64,000 nucleotides of DNA from Acidobacteriota bacterium (GCA_003577145.1 QEUP01000006.1:63864-127863); one strand, 5' to 3'; numbered from the stretch's first letter, positions 44,926 through 55,429 are shown. Notes: generated from the letters alone by a model not told the origin. A program made the numbers and translations.

Positions 44926-45489
44926 GTGGCTGTCATCGATGTAGCCGGGTTCATCGCCGACCTGAAGGACCATTCGGTCGACCACGGGTTCCACGTCCAC
45001 GACGAGCGCCACTTCGTGGAGACCTACTCCCTGCGGCAGGCCTGGGAGGTCGACCTGCACCCCGAGGAGGCCTGCGGCGGGCCTCTCGATCTCCATCTGT
45101 CCCTGGAGGTCGACCCCCGAGTGCTGCTGGCCTTCGAGGACCTGTTCATCGACCTACCCGAGGGCGACGAACCCGAGGACCGCTTCCACTTCCCGCTGCT
45201 GTTCACCTGGGCGCTGCCGCCCCTACCCAAAGGACCTGATCTGCTGGTCCTCGCCACCGAACTGGCGGGCCAGGGCGGGCTCGAGCTACCCCTCGAGGTT
45301 TCGGCGATCGACTCGTTCGCCAGCGTGACCGACGCCCCCGAGCGCAGCCTCACCATCGTCGCCCGTATCGAGGTGTCCCTCGCCCGGATATTCCTGGGCC
45401 AGGAGATGCTCTGCGACGTCCTCGACCGCTGTCACGGGGTCAGCGAGTACCTGCTCGAGCAGGCGCCCGTGTGGCTCGACGAGCTCTGA
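44926..45489 (+). CDS. hypothetical protein, 187 residues
   Basis: GTG 44926 with GAGGAG about 10 bases upstream. The sequence is acidic (pattern DLHPEEACGGPLDLHLSLEVDPR) with no signal peptide or Cys cluster. It looks soluble and beta-rich. No family recognised; codon statistics fit. The region to its left has the 34-bp repeats. Confidence 0.65.
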   Translation: MAVIDVAGFIADLKDHSVDHGFHVHDERHFVETYSLRQAWEVDLHPEEACGGPLDLHLSLEVDPRVLLAFEDLFIDLPEGDEPEDRFHFPLLFTWALPPLPKGPDLLVLATELAGQGGLELPLEVSAIDSFASVTDAPERSLTIVARIEVSLARIFLGQEMLCDVLDRCHGVSEYLLEQAPVWLDEL

Positions 45490-45519
45490 TCGGACTGATC
45501 TGGGACCGCTGAGTGCCGC

Positions 45520-45936
45520 TCAGTAGTCGTCGGATCGGGGGCGCCCACGGGAGCGCTTGAGCTCGCCCCGCTTCCGCTTGGACTCCAGGCGACGCTGCCG
45601 GGAGGCCTCCGTGCGACGGGTGGGCCGCCGCTTCTCGGGCCTGGCCAGCCCCTGCCGGAGGAGCGCAGCCAGGCGGTCCAGAGCGATCTGGCGGTTGCGG
45701 GTCTGGGATCGCGTCTCGTCGACTGAGACCGACGCCGATTCACCGAAGCGGTTCGTCAGCCGGCGGCGCTGATCGTCGCTGAGCCCGCGTGCCGCCGCCA
45801 GGTCGATCGTGGCCTCGACACGCGTGCGCGACCGGTTGGCGTGCTGGCCTCCCGGGCCCCCGCTGGTGCTGAACCGCCAGTCAACGTCGGCGAGGTCAAT
45901 GACGCAGTCATCGTCGATCCACAGCTCGTCTGCCAC
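45520..45936 (-). CDS. arfB: alternative ribosome-rescue factor ArfB-like peptidyl-tRNA hydrolase
   Basis: 138 residues. Contains the GGQ motif in STSGGPGGQHANRSRTRVE (about residues 23-41), which releases the peptide from tRNA, and a basic C-terminal tail RPTRRTEASRQRRLESKRKR that enters the empty mRNA channel of stalled ribosomes. Length is right for the ArfB family. GTG 45936. The Lys/Arg tail and lack of codon-recognition domains separate it from RF1/RF2. Confidence 0.9.
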   Translation of the reverse strand: MADELWIDDDCVIDLADVDWRFSTSGGPGGQHANRSRTRVEATIDLAAARGLSDDQRRRLTNRFGESASVSVDETRSQTRNRQIALDRLAALLRQGLARPEKRRPTRRTEASRQRRLESKRKRGELKRSRGRPRSDDY

Positions 45937-45968
45937 CTACTCGACGCTACCGCCATGGCAGTGGCGCT

Positions 45969-46580
45969 TCAGATGTCGGCTTCGAGGATGACATCGGCCT
46001 CGTCGACGATGTGGCGATGGGCTATGGCATCAACGGCGTCGAAGAGCGACGACACGACCAGATAGACACCGAGCACCGCGGCCATGAGCTTGAGTGAAGG
46101 CTGCGGCCACACCCTGACGGCGATCCCGGCGGCGATAGTGAGGCCGCTGATGACGAACCAGAGGACCCGGTTCTCGATGTCGGGCATCGAGATCGTCAGG
46201 TAGAGCTCGATCGCACCCACGATGATCAGCAGCAGCCCGAAGAGGACCGCGAACACCAGGACCGTCTCACCCGGCCAGGCGAGCACGGCGACACCGATCG
46301 CGACCTTGACCACCCCGCGCAGGATGAACAGCGACGCGTTGCTCGCCCCGCGGGCGGCAACCCCGTAGACCGCATCGCCGACCCCGAGGATCACCAGTGC
46401 CATCCCGGCGATGACCGTCAGGACCAGTGCGGTGGACTTGGGCCAGAACAACAGGATCAGCCCGAAGGCCAGACCGACGAGCGCCCAGCCGAGCCACGCC
46501 CACCAGAAACGCCTGAGCAGCAGCGTCGCCTCTTCCTCCACCGTCGACGGCTCCGCCGATGTCTCGCTCGGATCAGTCAT
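45969..46580 (-). CDS. HdeD/DUF308-family membrane protein
   Basis: 203 residues with six hydrophobic helices (from LRRFWWAWLGWALVGLAFGL onwards), and the repeated pattern LVILGVGDAVYGVAAR and LLIIVGAIELYLT typical of the HdeD acid-resistance/DUF308 fold. Residues 1-25 are acidic and cytoplasmic. ATG 46580 follows GGAAG. Could help survive acid or envelope stress; the biochemical role is unknown. The gene shares strand and close spacing with SHOCT and arfB. Confidence 0.78.
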   Translation of the reverse strand: MTDPSETSAEPSTVEEEATLLLRRFWWAWLGWALVGLAFGLILLFWPKSTALVLTVIAGMALVILGVGDAVYGVAARGASNASLFILRGVVKVAIGVAVLAWPGETVLVFAVLFGLLLIIVGAIELYLTISMPDIENRVLWFVISGLTIAAGIAVRVWPQPSLKLMAAVLGVYLVVSSLFDAVDAIAHRHIVDEADVILEADI

Positions 46581-46611
46581 GGCTTCCTCCGTTGGTGTCG
46601 CCCGTCAGTCA

Positions 46612-46890
46612 TCAGCCGCCGAGGATGCGGGCCTTCTCCTGCTCGAACTCCGCGTCAGTGAGCACTCCTGAGCTCTTGAGCTCGCCGAGCTGTTTGAGCT
46701 GCTCGATGCGTTCGGTGGTCGAGGCAGGCGTGGCCGGTGGTGCGGCCTGTTGACCACCCGGCTGCTGCTGCTCGGCCTCGGCCATCTCCCGCTCGGCGCT
46801 TCGCCTACCGGCACGATGAGCGGCAACACCGACCGCGCCGGTCACCGCGGCACGGCGAAGGGGTCGGGCACGTCTGAGTGGCCTGGGCAT
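46612..46890 (-). CDS. SHOCT-domain protein
   Basis: 92 residues. The C-terminal 30 residues are a SHOCT (short C-terminal) domain: IEQLKQLGELKSSGVLTDAE followed by FEQEKARILGG. The front is basic, then Ala/Pro/Gln-rich. Two ATGs stand together at 46893 and 46890 after AAGGAGG; the second gives better spacing. No enzyme motif; such proteins often assist oligomerisation. Confidence 0.75.
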   Translation of the reverse strand: MPRPLRRARPLRRAAVTGAVGVAAHRAGRRSAEREMAEAEQQQPGGQQAAPPATPASTTERIEQLKQLGELKSSGVLTDAEFEQEKARILGG

Positions 46891-47000
46891 CATGTCCTCC
46901 TTGTACTGATCCGCGGTCCAGCCTGCCACGCGCCACAGGATCTGTCGCCCAGGATCGTGGAGGTCGGCCGAGAGCTCGCGACGCTAGCCTCCGCGTGCAG

Positions 47001-47495
47001 ATGGAGATCGAGCGCAAGTTCCTGGTTCGCGAGATCCCCGCGACCGCCATGGGGACCGAGGCCCGCGCGATCTCCCAGGGCTACCTCGCCACCGGCCCCG
47101 ATGCCGAAGTGAGGCTGCGGCGCATCGACGAGGCCTGCGTCCTGACCGTCAAGGGGCAGGGCGGCCTCGCGCGGGTCGAGGAGGAGTTCCCGATCGGTAG
47201 CCGCAGCTTCGATGCGCTGTGGCCCCTGACCGCAAAGCGCCGCATCGAGAAGGTGAGACGGCGCATCCCGTTCGGGAACGACGTCATCGAACTCGACCAC
47301 TTCGGCGGGCGACTCGCGGGTCTGATGATCGCCGAGGTCGAGTTCACCTCCACAGAGGCGGCTGCTGCCTTCGAGCCGCCGGACTGGTTCGGCCCGGAGG
47401 TCACCGCCGACCACCGTTACAAGAACGCCTGGCTGGCCCGGCACGGGCGACCGGACGAGCCGGAGGCCGGCCGGTTTCCCGGGCCCTCCGGCTAG
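47001..47495 (+). CDS. CYTH-domain phosphatase/cyclase-like protein
   Basis: 164 residues opening with MEIERKFLV, the CYTH ExExK triphosphate-binding motif. Later charged strands (VRLRRIDEACVLTVKGQGG) line the tunnel. Family members act on thiamine triphosphate, inorganic triphosphate or form adenylate cyclases; which applies here cannot be told. ATG 47001 was preferred over an upstream GTG 46995. Runs towards the VanY-type gene, with only 13 bases between their stops. Confidence 0.85.
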   Translation: MEIERKFLVREIPATAMGTEARAISQGYLATGPDAEVRLRRIDEACVLTVKGQGGLARVEEEFPIGSRSFDALWPLTAKRRIEKVRRRIPFGNDVIELDHFGGRLAGLMIAEVEFTSTEAAAAFEPPDWFGPEVTADHRYKNAWLARHGRPDEPEAGRFPGPSG

Positions 47496-47508
47496 CCCTC
47501 ATGCAGGG

Positions 47509-48720
47509 CTACGTGCCGTCCACTGACCAGTGCCAGCACTCGCTGGGGAGGTTGCTGAACCCGTAGCGTCCTGCGTTGGCGAACAGCCAGCCGTTCCAAT
47601 CGCAGGAGTCGAAGTCGATGGCGAGGCCCCGCTCGTGGTTGGACTGGCCGGGACGGGCAGTCGGCACACGGCAGGCACTGGCCGGGGCGTCGTAGACGTC
47701 GGGACATCCGTTGATGACCCGTAGCTCGGCCTGGCGTTGCGAGCTTCGCCATCCGCTACCGGTGAGGATGATCCCGTCCGCTGCGGCAGCTGCGAGCATC
47801 GCCTCGGTCTGCGCCGCGATCGACTCGTGTACCTGTATCCCGCGGACGTTCACGATGTCCTCTGGACCGGTGACCGGTACCAGACTGGCAGAGCTCCCAC
47901 CGGAGACCCCGCTGGCGGCCAGTTGGGCTGCCAGGGCGGCCTCCTGGCGCTGGATCTCGGCGGCCAACTCGGAGTCGCGCTCCTGGAGGATCTGTGCCTC
48001 CATCAACCTGTCGTCGAGGCGACGCTCCACGTCGGCAACGAACTGACGCTGCTGGTCGCGTGCCGCCTCGACCTCGACCAGCCGTGCCGCGACCTCGTCG
48101 CGCTCTTCCTCGGCCCGGTCCCGCGCCGCTTCGGCTTCGGCCTCCAGGTAGGCGAGCTCCTCCTCGAGGCCGTCGAGTTGCTCTCCGTAATCGATGTCGC
48201 GCCCGGCCTGCATGTCCAGATAGGCCTGGCCCTTGGCCACGTCGTTGATCTCATCGGCTTGGATCACCATCAAGAAGTCGTCCGATGAGGGGCGAATGAA
48301 GGACTCCACCGCCATCTCGGTGAGGGCCTCCTCGACCCGGGCCATCTCGTCGCGGACGGCGTCACGCTCGGACTCGAGGCGGTCGACCTCTTCCTCGGCC
48401 TCCCCGAGCGCCCGCTCGGAGTCGGCCAGCCGGGCTTCGTGGGCCGCCACATTGGCCTCGAGATCGGCGAGGGCGGCAGCGACTGCCGCGTGCTCGGCTT
48501 CAAGAGCGTTGATGTCGGCGGCAGCCTGGGCGGCCTCTGCCTGCACCTGAGCACGTTCGTCGCGTAGGTCGCCGGGAGACTGGTCTCTCACCGCGTCGGC
48601 GGGATTGTCGCCTGCGAACGCCACCGCCAGAAGGAGCAGCGCCACACCGAGGCGCGTCAGACGAGTGATGGGAGACGTCTCCGCCCACGGTTGCCAGACC
48701 ACGATGCGAAAGTCTGTCAC
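47509..48720 (-). CDS. exported VanY-type D-alanyl-D-alanine carboxypeptidase with coiled-coil front
   Basis: A 403-residue cell-wall enzyme. An N-terminal hydrophobic segment (RLGVALLLLAVAFAGDNPA) directs export. A long coiled coil (about residues 50-255) full of Glu/Ala/Arg heptads, like FtsEX-linked NlpC/EnvC proteins, suggests positioning at a division complex. The C-terminal VanY/peptidase M15 domain has GSGWRSSQRQAELR, SNHERGLAIDFD and CWHWSVDG, whose His, Asp and His residues bind zinc. Removal of terminal D-Ala from peptidoglycan stems is the expected reaction. GTG 48720 was chosen; GTG 48702 is also possible. A 230-base AT-richer region upstream should hold its promoter. Confidence 0.82.
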   Translation of the reverse strand: MTDFRIVVWQPWAETSPITRLTRLGVALLLLAVAFAGDNPADAVRDQSPGDLRDERAQVQAEAAQAAADINALEAEHAAVAAALADLEANVAAHEARLADSERALGEAEEEVDRLESERDAVRDEMARVEEALTEMAVESFIRPSSDDFLMVIQADEINDVAKGQAYLDMQAGRDIDYGEQLDGLEEELAYLEAEAEAARDRAEEERDEVAARLVEVEAARDQQRQFVADVERRLDDRLMEAQILQERDSELAAEIQRQEAALAAQLAASGVSGGSSASLVPVTGPEDIVNVRGIQVHESIAAQTEAMLAAAAADGIILTGSGWRSSQRQAELRVINGCPDVYDAPASACRVPTARPGQSNHERGLAIDFDSCDWNGWLFANAGRYGFSNLPSECWHWSVDGT

Positions 48721-48949
48721 GCGACCGTAATATTCGCAAACCAAACGTCATTCCCCGCAATAGCAACGGTTCCGGGCTCTTCTGCTGCCGCACCCAGCCT
48801 CACCCTGAACCTCCAGGTGAAACACAGGTCGAGGGTCCCGGCCACAGCCTCGGGTTCAGCTCGAGGGCCCGGGCGCGGGGGCTCGGCCCGCACGTTCGGG
48901 TGCCACGATCCGCCGCACCTACCACCAATCCAGCAGAGATGGTTCGGGC

Positions 48950-51235
48950 CTAACGGCGGGCCTGGTCCAGCAGGAGCCGCCTCTCGGCCGCCCCGATGAC
49001 TGCCCTGGCCTGGTCGACCGCGTCGGGGTTGACCGACACCGAGGTGATCCCGTAGCGCACCAGGTGCTCGGCGAACTCCGGCCGGTTGCTCGGCGCCTGG
49101 CCGCACAGCGACGAGGTGATGCCCGCCTCACGGGCTCGCCGGATTATGCCCGCGATGGCGTCGAGCACCGCCGCGTCGCTCTCGTCGAAGAGGTCGGCGC
49201 ACGTCGCAGAGTCGCGGTCGACTCCCAGCATCAGCTGGGTGAGGTCGTTGGAGCCGATCGAGACGCCTTCGATACCCATCTCTGCGTACTCCGGAATCCG
49301 GTAGACGACCGAAGGCACCTCTGCCATGACCCACCGCTTCACCCCTCGCTGGCGGCCGAGAGGACTCGCATCCATCGCCTCGAGGCATTCCTCGAGCTCC
49401 CAGCTGGTCCGGACGAAGGGGATCATCACCACCAGGTTCGGCGTCTGCTCGTGCACGCGAGCCAACACCTCGAGCTCCATGTTGAACACCTCGGGGTCGC
49501 GGACGTACCTGAAGCAACCACGGAAGCCGATCATGGGGTTCTCCTCGTGGGGTTCGAACTCGTCTCCCCCGCGCAACGCCCGGAACTCGTTGCTACGGAA
49601 GTCGGTGGTCCGGTACACGACCGGACGCGGCGCGAAGGCCCTGGTGACCCGCAGCACCTGATCGGTCATCGTCGTCACGAAGTCGTCGCGCCGCCCGTCG
49701 GCCAGCAGCTTCCTCGGGTGCACTCCGTCGAGCGCGTCGGTGATCATGAACTCGGCCCTGAGCAGCCCGACGCCGTCGACGGGTTGGGCCGCGACCTCCT
49801 CGGCACGGTCGGCCATCGCCAGGTTCACATAAACGCGCGTGCCCAACGGAACCCGGGCCTCGACCGCAGCCGGCCGGGCCGCCTGAGCGGCGACCTGGGC
49901 CGCCCCGGCCGGTACCGCTGCACCCACCTCACGATGCTCACCGTGATAGATCGCGCCGGTGGCCCCGTCGACGGTGACGGTCTCGCCGTCACGCAGGACC
50001 TTGGTGGCGTTGCGGGTCCCGACCACACCGGGTATTCCCATCTCACGGCTCACGATTGCGGCGTGGCAGGTCATGCCACCGCCGTCGGTGATCAGCGCGG
50101 CGGCCCGTCTCATGGTCGGTACCCAGTCCGGCGAGGTCATCTTGGCCACCAGCACCTCGCCCTTCGCCAGTCGCCTGCCCTCCTTCGGCGAGCCGAGGAT
50201 GCGGACCGTTCCGACTGCCACACCGGGGGATGCGCCCAGCCCGGTGAGCGCCGCCTCCTCCTCGGTGACGCGGCGAGCAGCTGCCTGGTGGAGCGTGGTG
50301 ATGGGCCGGGACTGCACCAGGTAGATGCGGCCGGCCTCGACAGCCCATTCCATGTCCTGGGGCGCGCCGTAGTGCTTCTCGAGTTGGAGGCCCAAGCGAG
50401 CCAGCTCGACTATCTGATCCCACGAGAGCACCTGCCGCCCCCCGTCGGCCGGCGCCAGCTCGACGACATGGTCCGAGCCGTCCGACCCACGGATGATCTC
50501 GTGGTCCTGGGTTCCGATGCGGGTCTCGATCACGCGCGGACCTCGACGGTCGACGACGTAGGTGTCGACCTCCACTTGGCCTCCGACGACCACCTCACCC
50601 AGTCCGAAGGCGGCTTCGATCACCAGGTGATCGCGGTGCTCCGTGGACGGGTCGACGGTGAACATGACACCGGACATCTCGGAGTTGACCATCTCCTGCA
50701 CCACCACGGCGATCGCCGGCTCCTCGCTCACGCCCTTGGATGCCCGATACGAGATCACGCGCTCGCCGTACACCGACGCCCAGCAGTCCTTGATCCTCCG
50801 GAGCAGTTCGGCGTCGCCCTCGACGTTCGTGAAGGTCTCGTTCATGCCCGCGAACGACGTATCGGCCGTGTCCTCGGCGGTCGCCGACGAGCGGACAGCC
50901 ACCACGGGTGAGCCCATGTCGTGGTAGGCGGCGAGGATCTGGTCCTCGAGGTCGCGGGGTATCTCGGCGCCGCGGACCATCCCCCTCAGGTCGTCGGCCG
51001 CCGCGGCGAGAGCGTTGGGGTCGCTCACATCGAGGTTCTCGCCGCTGTGGATGAGCGCTTCGCGTACACCGGCCTTGTCCATGGTGGCCAGGAACGCCGG
51101 AGCGGTGATGACGAAACCACCCGGCACCGGGGCACCGGCGTTGATCATCTCACCCAGGTTGGCGCCCTTGCCCCCGGCGATCTCGACATCGTTCCTGTGC
51201 AGTTCAGCGAGTGTGACGACAGCAGGCTCACTCAC
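48950..51235 (-). CDS. ppsA: phosphoenolpyruvate synthase (pyruvate, water dikinase)
   Basis: Converts pyruvate, ATP and water to PEP, AMP and phosphate: entry to gluconeogenesis. 761 residues in three parts: N-terminal ATP-grasp domain with [10 protein letters not shown] and [20 protein letters not shown], the central phosphohistidine domain [16 protein letters not shown] with His391, and the C-terminal TIM barrel ending in [22 protein letters not shown] with its catalytic Cys. GTG 51235 starts [20 protein letters not shown]. It runs 200 bases downstream of the hydrogenase maturation peptidase gene on the same strand; whether it belongs to that unit is unclear. Confidence 0.93.
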   Translation of the reverse strand: MSEPAVVTLAELHRNDVEIAGGKGANLGEMINAGAPVPGGFVITAPAFLATMDKAGVREALIHSGENLDVSDPNALAAAADDLRGMVRGAEIPRDLEDQILAAYHDMGSPVVAVRSSATAEDTADTSFAGMNETFTNVEGDAELLRRIKDCWASVYGERVISYRASKGVSEEPAIAVVVQEMVNSEMSGVMFTVDPSTEHRDHLVIEAAFGLGEVVVGGQVEVDTYVVDRRGPRVIETRIGTQDHEIIRGSDGSDHVVELAPADGGRQVLSWDQIVELARLGLQLEKHYGAPQDMEWAVEAGRIYLVQSRPITTLHQAAARRVTEEEAALTGLGASPGVAVGTVRILGSPKEGRRLAKGEVLVAKMTSPDWVPTMRRAAALITDGGGMTCHAAIVSREMGIPGVVGTRNATKVLRDGETVTVDGATGAIYHGEHREVGAAVPAGAAQVAAQAARPAAVEARVPLGTRVYVNLAMADRAEEVAAQPVDGVGLLRAEFMITDALDGVHPRKLLADGRRDDFVTTMTDQVLRVTRAFAPRPVVYRTTDFRSNEFRALRGGDEFEPHEENPMIGFRGCFRYVRDPEVFNMELEVLARVHEQTPNLVVMIPFVRTSWELEECLEAMDASPLGRQRGVKRWVMAEVPSVVYRIPEYAEMGIEGVSIGSNDLTQLMLGVDRDSATCADLFDESDAAVLDAIAGIIRRAREAGITSSLCGQAPSNRPEFAEHLVRYGITSVSVNPDAVDQARAVIGAAERRLLLDQARR

Positions 51236-51377
51236 GACGGGTCCTCTCCTGTCATGTCTCGGGTGCAGGTCCACCGGCGCCGGTCAACCAGACCTGCGGC
51301 AAGGACGAGCATGGCGACACCAACGCCTCTGAGCACGCTACTCCGAGAAGCCACGCTTGCCCCGATGCACTCGGTGG

Positions 51378-51421
51378 GGCGACACCTCCCCTGGCAGGCC
51401 CGGTCGAACACCGGTGTCGCC
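51378..51421. repeat. 9-bp inverted repeat between hydrogenase genes and ppsA
   Basis: GGCGACACC (51378-51386) and GGTGTCGCC (51413-51421), perfect, 26 bases apart, just past the end of the hydrogenase operon. A weak terminator or a regulator site for ppsA. Confidence 0.4.
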
Positions 51422-51435
51422 GAGCCCCTGAGCGT

Positions 51436-51951
51436 TCACGAATCCTTCATGGTGTGGGCCAGGTCGACCAGCACGAGGTCGAGCACCTCCTCCACGGCCT
51501 GGCCGACCGGTGGTGACAGCTCGGTCCCCTCGGAGAAGTCAGCGCCTCCGATCGCGTACACGATCAACCGCTGCGGCAACCGGTCGAGTGCGCCGGCCAG
51601 CTCGACGGCCTCGCTGACGCCGAGACCATGGGTGCTCGCCGCCCCCCAGGCCACCGAAGCGCCCGCACAGTCCAGTCCTTCACCCCCCGCTCCGTCGGTG
51701 TCGTAGCGCCGGAGCGTGCCCGGCTCGTCACCGCTGCGGGCGGCGTCCACCACGATGGCCAGGGCCGCGCCGGACCATGCTTCGATGATCCGGCTGGCCT
51801 CGCCATCGAGCTCGTGGGTCCTGACATCGCAGCATCCACTGTGCGCCAGGCGGGCGTTGAGCCGGTCCACCAGGACCGGACCGGCGCCGTCGTCGCGGCG
51901 GAACCGGTTGCCCACCCCGATCACCACCGTGGTCAAACCGCGACCGGTCAT
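51436..51951 (-). CDS. hydrogenase maturation endopeptidase (HyaD/HycI family)
   Basis: Clips the C-terminal extension of the large subunit after nickel loading. 171 residues. Motif [20 protein letters not shown] is the M52 peptidase signature, in which the Asp binds nickel; [18 protein letters not shown] holds the second Asp. His in [17 protein letters not shown] completes the site. ATG 51951 overlaps the large-subunit stop by 4 bases. Its target is the nine-residue tail after His425 of the large subunit. Confidence 0.9.
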   Translation of the reverse strand: MTGRGLTTVVIGVGNRFRRDDGAGPVLVDRLNARLAHSGCCDVRTHELDGEASRIIEAWSGAALAIVVDAARSGDEPGTLRRYDTDGAGGEGLDCAGASVAWGAASTHGLGVSEAVELAGALDRLPQRLIVYAIGGADFSEGTELSPPVGQAVEEVLDLVLVDLAHTMKDS

Positions 51952-53252
51952 CTGTGGTCCACCACCAGGTCGAGGAAGTGGGCGGAGCACGAGATGCAGG
52001 GGTCGTAGTTCCGTATCGCCTGCTCGCAGGACCGGGTCAGGGCGTCCTGATCGAGCTCGAGGTGGGACTCGACGAAGTGCCACAGGTCATGCTCGATGGT
52101 GGCCTGGTTCTGGGAGGTGGGCGGGACGATCCTGGCGTCGGTGATGACGCCTTCACCGTCGAGGCTGTAGCGGTGATAGAGGATCCCACGGGGGGCTTCG
52201 GTGAAGCCGTGACCGGTGGCGGCGACTGCGTCGACCTCGACTGCGGGGCGGTCGGGTTCTTCGTAACCGTCGATCACCTCGAGGGCCCCGTGACAGGCGT
52301 ACAGCACCTCGACTGCTCGCACGATGATGCTCCGGAAGGGGTTGTTGCAGCTCCCGTCGAGGCCTGCCTCGACCGCCGCCTCGGCAACGGGGGCAGGCAG
52401 GTGATCGGCGTTGAGGTTGTAACGGGCGAGGGGCCCGACGAAGTAGTGATTGCCGTCGAGGAGGTGGGCGTGCAGGGCGGTCGAGTGGGCCAGGTGTTCC
52501 TCGATGAAATGGTCGTCGAACTCGCCGGCTGTGATGTCGAGTCCCCGATTCGAGACCAGACGGCCATCGAGGATGGGGTACTCGGTTGGGTGACGCAACG
52601 CCACGAAGATGTAGTCCTGCTCGAAGTCGGGGAAGTCGAACCCCGCTACGAGCTGGATCGTCTCCAGCGCGAGGTCGCGCGCCCGCTCCATCCGACCCCG
52701 GAAGGCCCGGAGCTCGCGGCGGCTGGGGACGCGATAGAAGCCCCCCACCCTGACGTTGATCGGGTGCACGGCCCGGCCACCGATCAGTTCGAGCAACTCG
52801 TTGCCGATCCTCTTGAGCTCGAGTCCCTTCTCGACCGTCTCACGATGGTCCTTGGCCATCTCGATGGCGGACTCGTAGCCCAAGAAGTCCGGCGCGTGGA
52901 GCATGTAGACGTGCAGCGTGTGGCTCTCGATCCACTCGCCGAAGTACAGCAGCCGTCGCAGGTCACGGAGCGGCCCGTCGACTTCCACGCCGCACGCGTC
53001 CTCGATCGCCCTGCACGCGCTCATCTGGTAGGCGACCGGGCAGATGCCACAGATCCGGGCTGTGATGTCGACGGGTTCGGTGAACCTGCGGCCCCGCAAG
53101 AAGGCCTCGAAGAAGCGGGGTGGCTCGTAGATGCGGAGCTGGACATCGGTGACCCGACCGTCGGTCGTCTGGACGTACATGGCTCCCTCGCCCTCCACCC
53201 TGGCGAGTGCGCCGACCTCGAGCGTCCGGCTGGGTTGGGCCCGGTGGGTCAT
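51948..53252 (-). CDS. hyhL: [NiFe]-hydrogenase large subunit, group 3b type
   Basis: Catalytic subunit that binds the NiFe(CN)2CO site. 434 residues, near the 430 usual for NADP-linked sulfhydrogenase (group 3b) large subunits and much shorter than membrane-bound types. L1 motif RICGICP gives Cys68 and Cys71; L2 motif DPCISCSAH gives Cys419, Cys422 and His425, followed by the removable tail [21 protein letters not shown] N-terminal pattern is also typical. ATG 53252 overlaps the small subunit by 4 bases. Encoded fifth in a six-gene hydrogenase unit transcribed from 56571. Subgroup assignment is from motif, size and partners; a tree would settle it. Confidence 0.9.
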   Translation of the reverse strand: MTHRAQPSRTLEVGALARVEGEGAMYVQTTDGRVTDVQLRIYEPPRFFEAFLRGRRFTEPVDITARICGICPVAYQMSACRAIEDACGVEVDGPLRDLRRLLYFGEWIESHTLHVYMLHAPDFLGYESAIEMAKDHRETVEKGLELKRIGNELLELIGGRAVHPINVRVGGFYRVPSRRELRAFRGRMERARDLALETIQLVAGFDFPDFEQDYIFVALRHPTEYPILDGRLVSNRGLDITAGEFDDHFIEEHLAHSTALHAHLLDGNHYFVGPLARYNLNADHLPAPVAEAAVEAGLDGSCNNPFRSIIVRAVEVLYACHGALEVIDGYEEPDRPAVEVDAVAATGHGFTEAPRGILYHRYSLDGEGVITDARIVPPTSQNQATIEHDLWHFVESHLELDQDALTRSCEQAIRNYDPCISCSAHFLDLVVDHR

Positions 53253-54106
53253 GCCGGATCCTCCCTTCCAGTGGGCGACGCCGCCGGTTCGGACATGCGG
53301 AGCTCCACCAGCCGGCTGTGATCGCGGAACGCCGGTGCCCAAGCGTTGTAGGTCCTGAACATCCTCACGATGTCGGGATCGCCGAGCCCGAGCGCCTCCA
53401 TCGACGCCTCGAGGGATTCCGTGTTCGGCGTCTCCATGGGCCCGAAGCACCCGTAGCAGCCGCGGCTGAAGGTCGGGCACAGCGCGCCGCAGCCGGCATG
53501 GGTGACCGGTCCGAGGCATGGTGTGCCGGACGCGACCATCACGCAGACGTTGAGCCTCAGCTTGCACTCTGTGCACACGCTGTGGCCTGGAACCTCGGGC
53601 CGGCGTTCGTTGAGGTGAGCCGAGATCACCTCGAGGAGCTGGATCTTGTTGATGGGACAGCCCCTCAGCTCGAAGTCCACCTCGACGTGGTCGCTCACCG
53701 GGGTGGCCGTGTCCAGCGTGGAGATGAACGATGGATGAGCGTAGACAACCGACATGTACTCCTCGACGTCGGTGAAGTTGCGCAGCGCCTGTATGCCTCC
53801 GGCGGTGGCGCAGGCCCCGATGGTCACGACGCGGTGCGAGGCCTCACGCACCTGATGAATGCGCTCTAACTCGTCGGGGGTGGTGATGGATCCCTCCACC
53901 AGCGAGAGGTCGTAGGGCCCCTCGACGACCGCCCTGGTGGCCTCCAGGAAGTAGGCGATCTCGATCGCCTCGGCCACCTCGAGCAGTTCGTCCTCGCAGT
54001 CGAGGAGCGACAGCTGACAGCCGTCGCACGACGAGAACTTCCACACAGCGAGCTTCGGTCGGCTCCCGGCAGGGGGCTCGCCATGTGTCGCCTTCCCAGC
54101 GGTCAT
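53249..54106 (-). CDS. hyhS: [NiFe]-hydrogenase small subunit, group 3b type
   Basis: Carries the electron-transfer clusters next to the active site. 285 residues without a Tat signal, so the enzyme is cytoplasmic. Proximal cluster: [18 protein letters not shown] (Cys27, Cys30), [13 protein letters not shown] and [10 protein letters not shown]. The C-terminal part adds Cys-rich [29 protein letters not shown] and GCYGCFGP for further [4Fe-4S] clusters. ATG 54106 overlaps the flavoprotein stop (ATGA). Small-subunit length and missing membrane anchor agree with group 3b. Confidence 0.9.
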   Translation of the reverse strand: MTAGKATHGEPPAGSRPKLAVWKFSSCDGCQLSLLDCEDELLEVAEAIEIAYFLEATRAVVEGPYDLSLVEGSITTPDELERIHQVREASHRVVTIGACATAGGIQALRNFTDVEEYMSVVYAHPSFISTLDTATPVSDHVEVDFELRGCPINKIQLLEVISAHLNERRPEVPGHSVCTECKLRLNVCVMVASGTPCLGPVTHAGCGALCPTFSRGCYGCFGPMETPNTESLEASMEALGLGDPDIVRMFRTYNAWAPAFRDHSRLVELRMSEPAASPTGREDPA

Positions 54107-54957
54107 CGTTCCCTCACCATCATCAAGGGCTGTGCGGTCGCGTAGTCGAGGACAGGGCCATCCCTGCAGACGAAGGTCGGTCCGAGCTGGCAGTGCCCGC
54201 ACTGTGCGATCGCGCACTTCATGTTCCGCTCCAGCGAGACGTCTATGGCTGTGGGTGCCACGCCCCTGTCGGTGAGTGCCTTGGCGGCGAAGCGCATCAT
54301 CACCTCGGGACCGCAGGCGAAGCCGTGCACGGAGGAACCGTCGATCTCTACCCTGTCCATCAGGGAGGTGACCACACCTACATGGCCCGACCAGCCGCTC
54401 GACGCCGTGTCGACGGTTATCTCGACGTCCACCCCCGGTGACTCGGCCCACCGGCTCATCTCCTCGACGAACAACAGGTCCTCGGGATGCCTGGCACCCA
54501 CCAGGATCGAGATCCGCCCGTAAGACCCACGGTCGAGAAGGAGTTGTCTTATTGCCGGCCGCAGCGGGGCCAGGCCTATCCCGCCGGCGAGGATGACCAC
54601 GTCCTTTCCTCGAGCCTCCACGGTTCGCCAGCGGCTTCCGAACGGGCCGCGCAGCCCCAGCATCTCGCCCTCAGCCAAAGCGCAGACGGCTTCGGTACCG
54701 GCCCCCACGCGCCTGACGGTGTGGAGCAGCGTGTCATCCTCCGAGCCGCTGATCGAGATCGCCACCTCCCCGACCCCGAACGCCCAGAGCATGTTGAACT
54801 GCCCCGGTGACCACGGTTCGAGAGGTTCGTCGACCGGCTCCAGGCCCAGGGTCCAGGTGTCGGTCAGCTCCTGTCGCTTCGTGGCGACGCGATAGCGCGT
54901 CGGCACCATCGACGAACGTGAGTGGCGGTACGGAGCCGCCGTGTCAGCCGTTGGCAC
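54103..54957 (-). CDS. hyhG: hydrogenase gamma subunit: FAD/NAD(P)-binding [2Fe-2S] diaphorase
   Basis: Passes electrons between the hydrogenase clusters and NAD(P). 284 residues from GTG 54957; ATG 54975 and ATG 54909 are alternatives. The FAD-binding front has [10 protein letters not shown]...[10 protein letters not shown], the nucleotide-binding part is [18 protein letters not shown], and [20 protein letters not shown] near the C-terminus holds a [2Fe-2S] cluster as in PyrK/HydG proteins. It starts inside the end of the cyclic-nucleotide-fold gene and ends overlapping hyhS. Reading-order position after hyhB is the normal order except for the inserted CNBD gene. Confidence 0.88.
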   Translation of the reverse strand: MPTADTAAPYRHSRSSMVPTRYRVATKRQELTDTWTLGLEPVDEPLEPWSPGQFNMLWAFGVGEVAISISGSEDDTLLHTVRRVGAGTEAVCALAEGEMLGLRGPFGSRWRTVEARGKDVVILAGGIGLAPLRPAIRQLLLDRGSYGRISILVGARHPEDLLFVEEMSRWAESPGVDVEITVDTASSGWSGHVGVVTSLMDRVEIDGSSVHGFACGPEVMMRFAAKALTDRGVAPTAIDVSLERNMKCAIAQCGHCQLGPTFVCRDGPVLDYATAQPLMMVRER

Positions 54958-55429
54958 GAGCCGCCGGTGTTCCATAGACGTCGAGCAGTTGCAGGCGGAC
55001 TCGCTGGAGCCGGTCGACGATCACCTGAGCGAAGCTCTTCATCAGGCGGTAGCCGAGGGCCGGGTCGTCCTCGCACTTGCCGCGCAGGCAGGTGGCGTCG
55101 AGACGGATTGCCCCCGTCTCCTCCCGCGCGATTGCGTCGAAGTTCCAGTGATAGGGCGGTATCAGCCAGGACGCGCCCAGCACCTCGTCGGGGCCCAGCG
55201 TCGAGATCACGATGTCGGCACGTCCGGGTGCGTGGATGTCGAGAGACACGCGGCCGGTTCGGATCAGGTAGAAGTAGTCGGCCGGCTCTCCCGTGCCGAA
55301 GATGGTCTCGCCGGCCCGGAAGTGGGCGTTCTCGCCGCAGCCGGCCAGCAGATCCAGGTCGGAATCGCGGAGGTCGTGGAAGAACGGCTGCTCGGCGAGC
55401 AACTCGCGGATCGACTTGTGCTTCATCAC
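54944..55429 (-). CDS. stand-alone cyclic nucleotide-binding-fold protein inside the hydrogenase operon
   Basis: 161 residues holding only a Crp/Fnr-type sensor fold; the C-terminal DNA-binding domain is missing (chain ends soon after the fold in [16 protein letters not shown]). The ligand-contact region, normally with GE...RxA, is [20 protein letters not shown] (80-99), so the usual cAMP-binding Glu and Arg are not present. ATG 55429 overlaps the hyhB stop by 4 bases and its end overlaps the hyhG start region, so it is made together with the enzyme. It may sense a ligand or dock on the complex to regulate or assemble it, rather than regulate transcription. Inference from context. Confidence 0.75.
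   Translation of the reverse strand: MMKHKSIRELLAEQPFFHDLRDSDLDLLAGCGENAHFRAGETIFGTGEPADYFYLIRTGRVSLDIHAPGRADIVISTLGPDEVLGASWLIPPYHWNFDAIAREETGAIRLDATCLRGKCEDDPALGYRLMKSFAQVIVDRLQRVRLQLLDVYGTPAARANG

Noticed and set aside
51954..53321. Long plus-strand frame opposite the hydrogenase large subunit
   Set aside because: Complementary strand of a gene with full nickel-binding motifs; a chance open frame.
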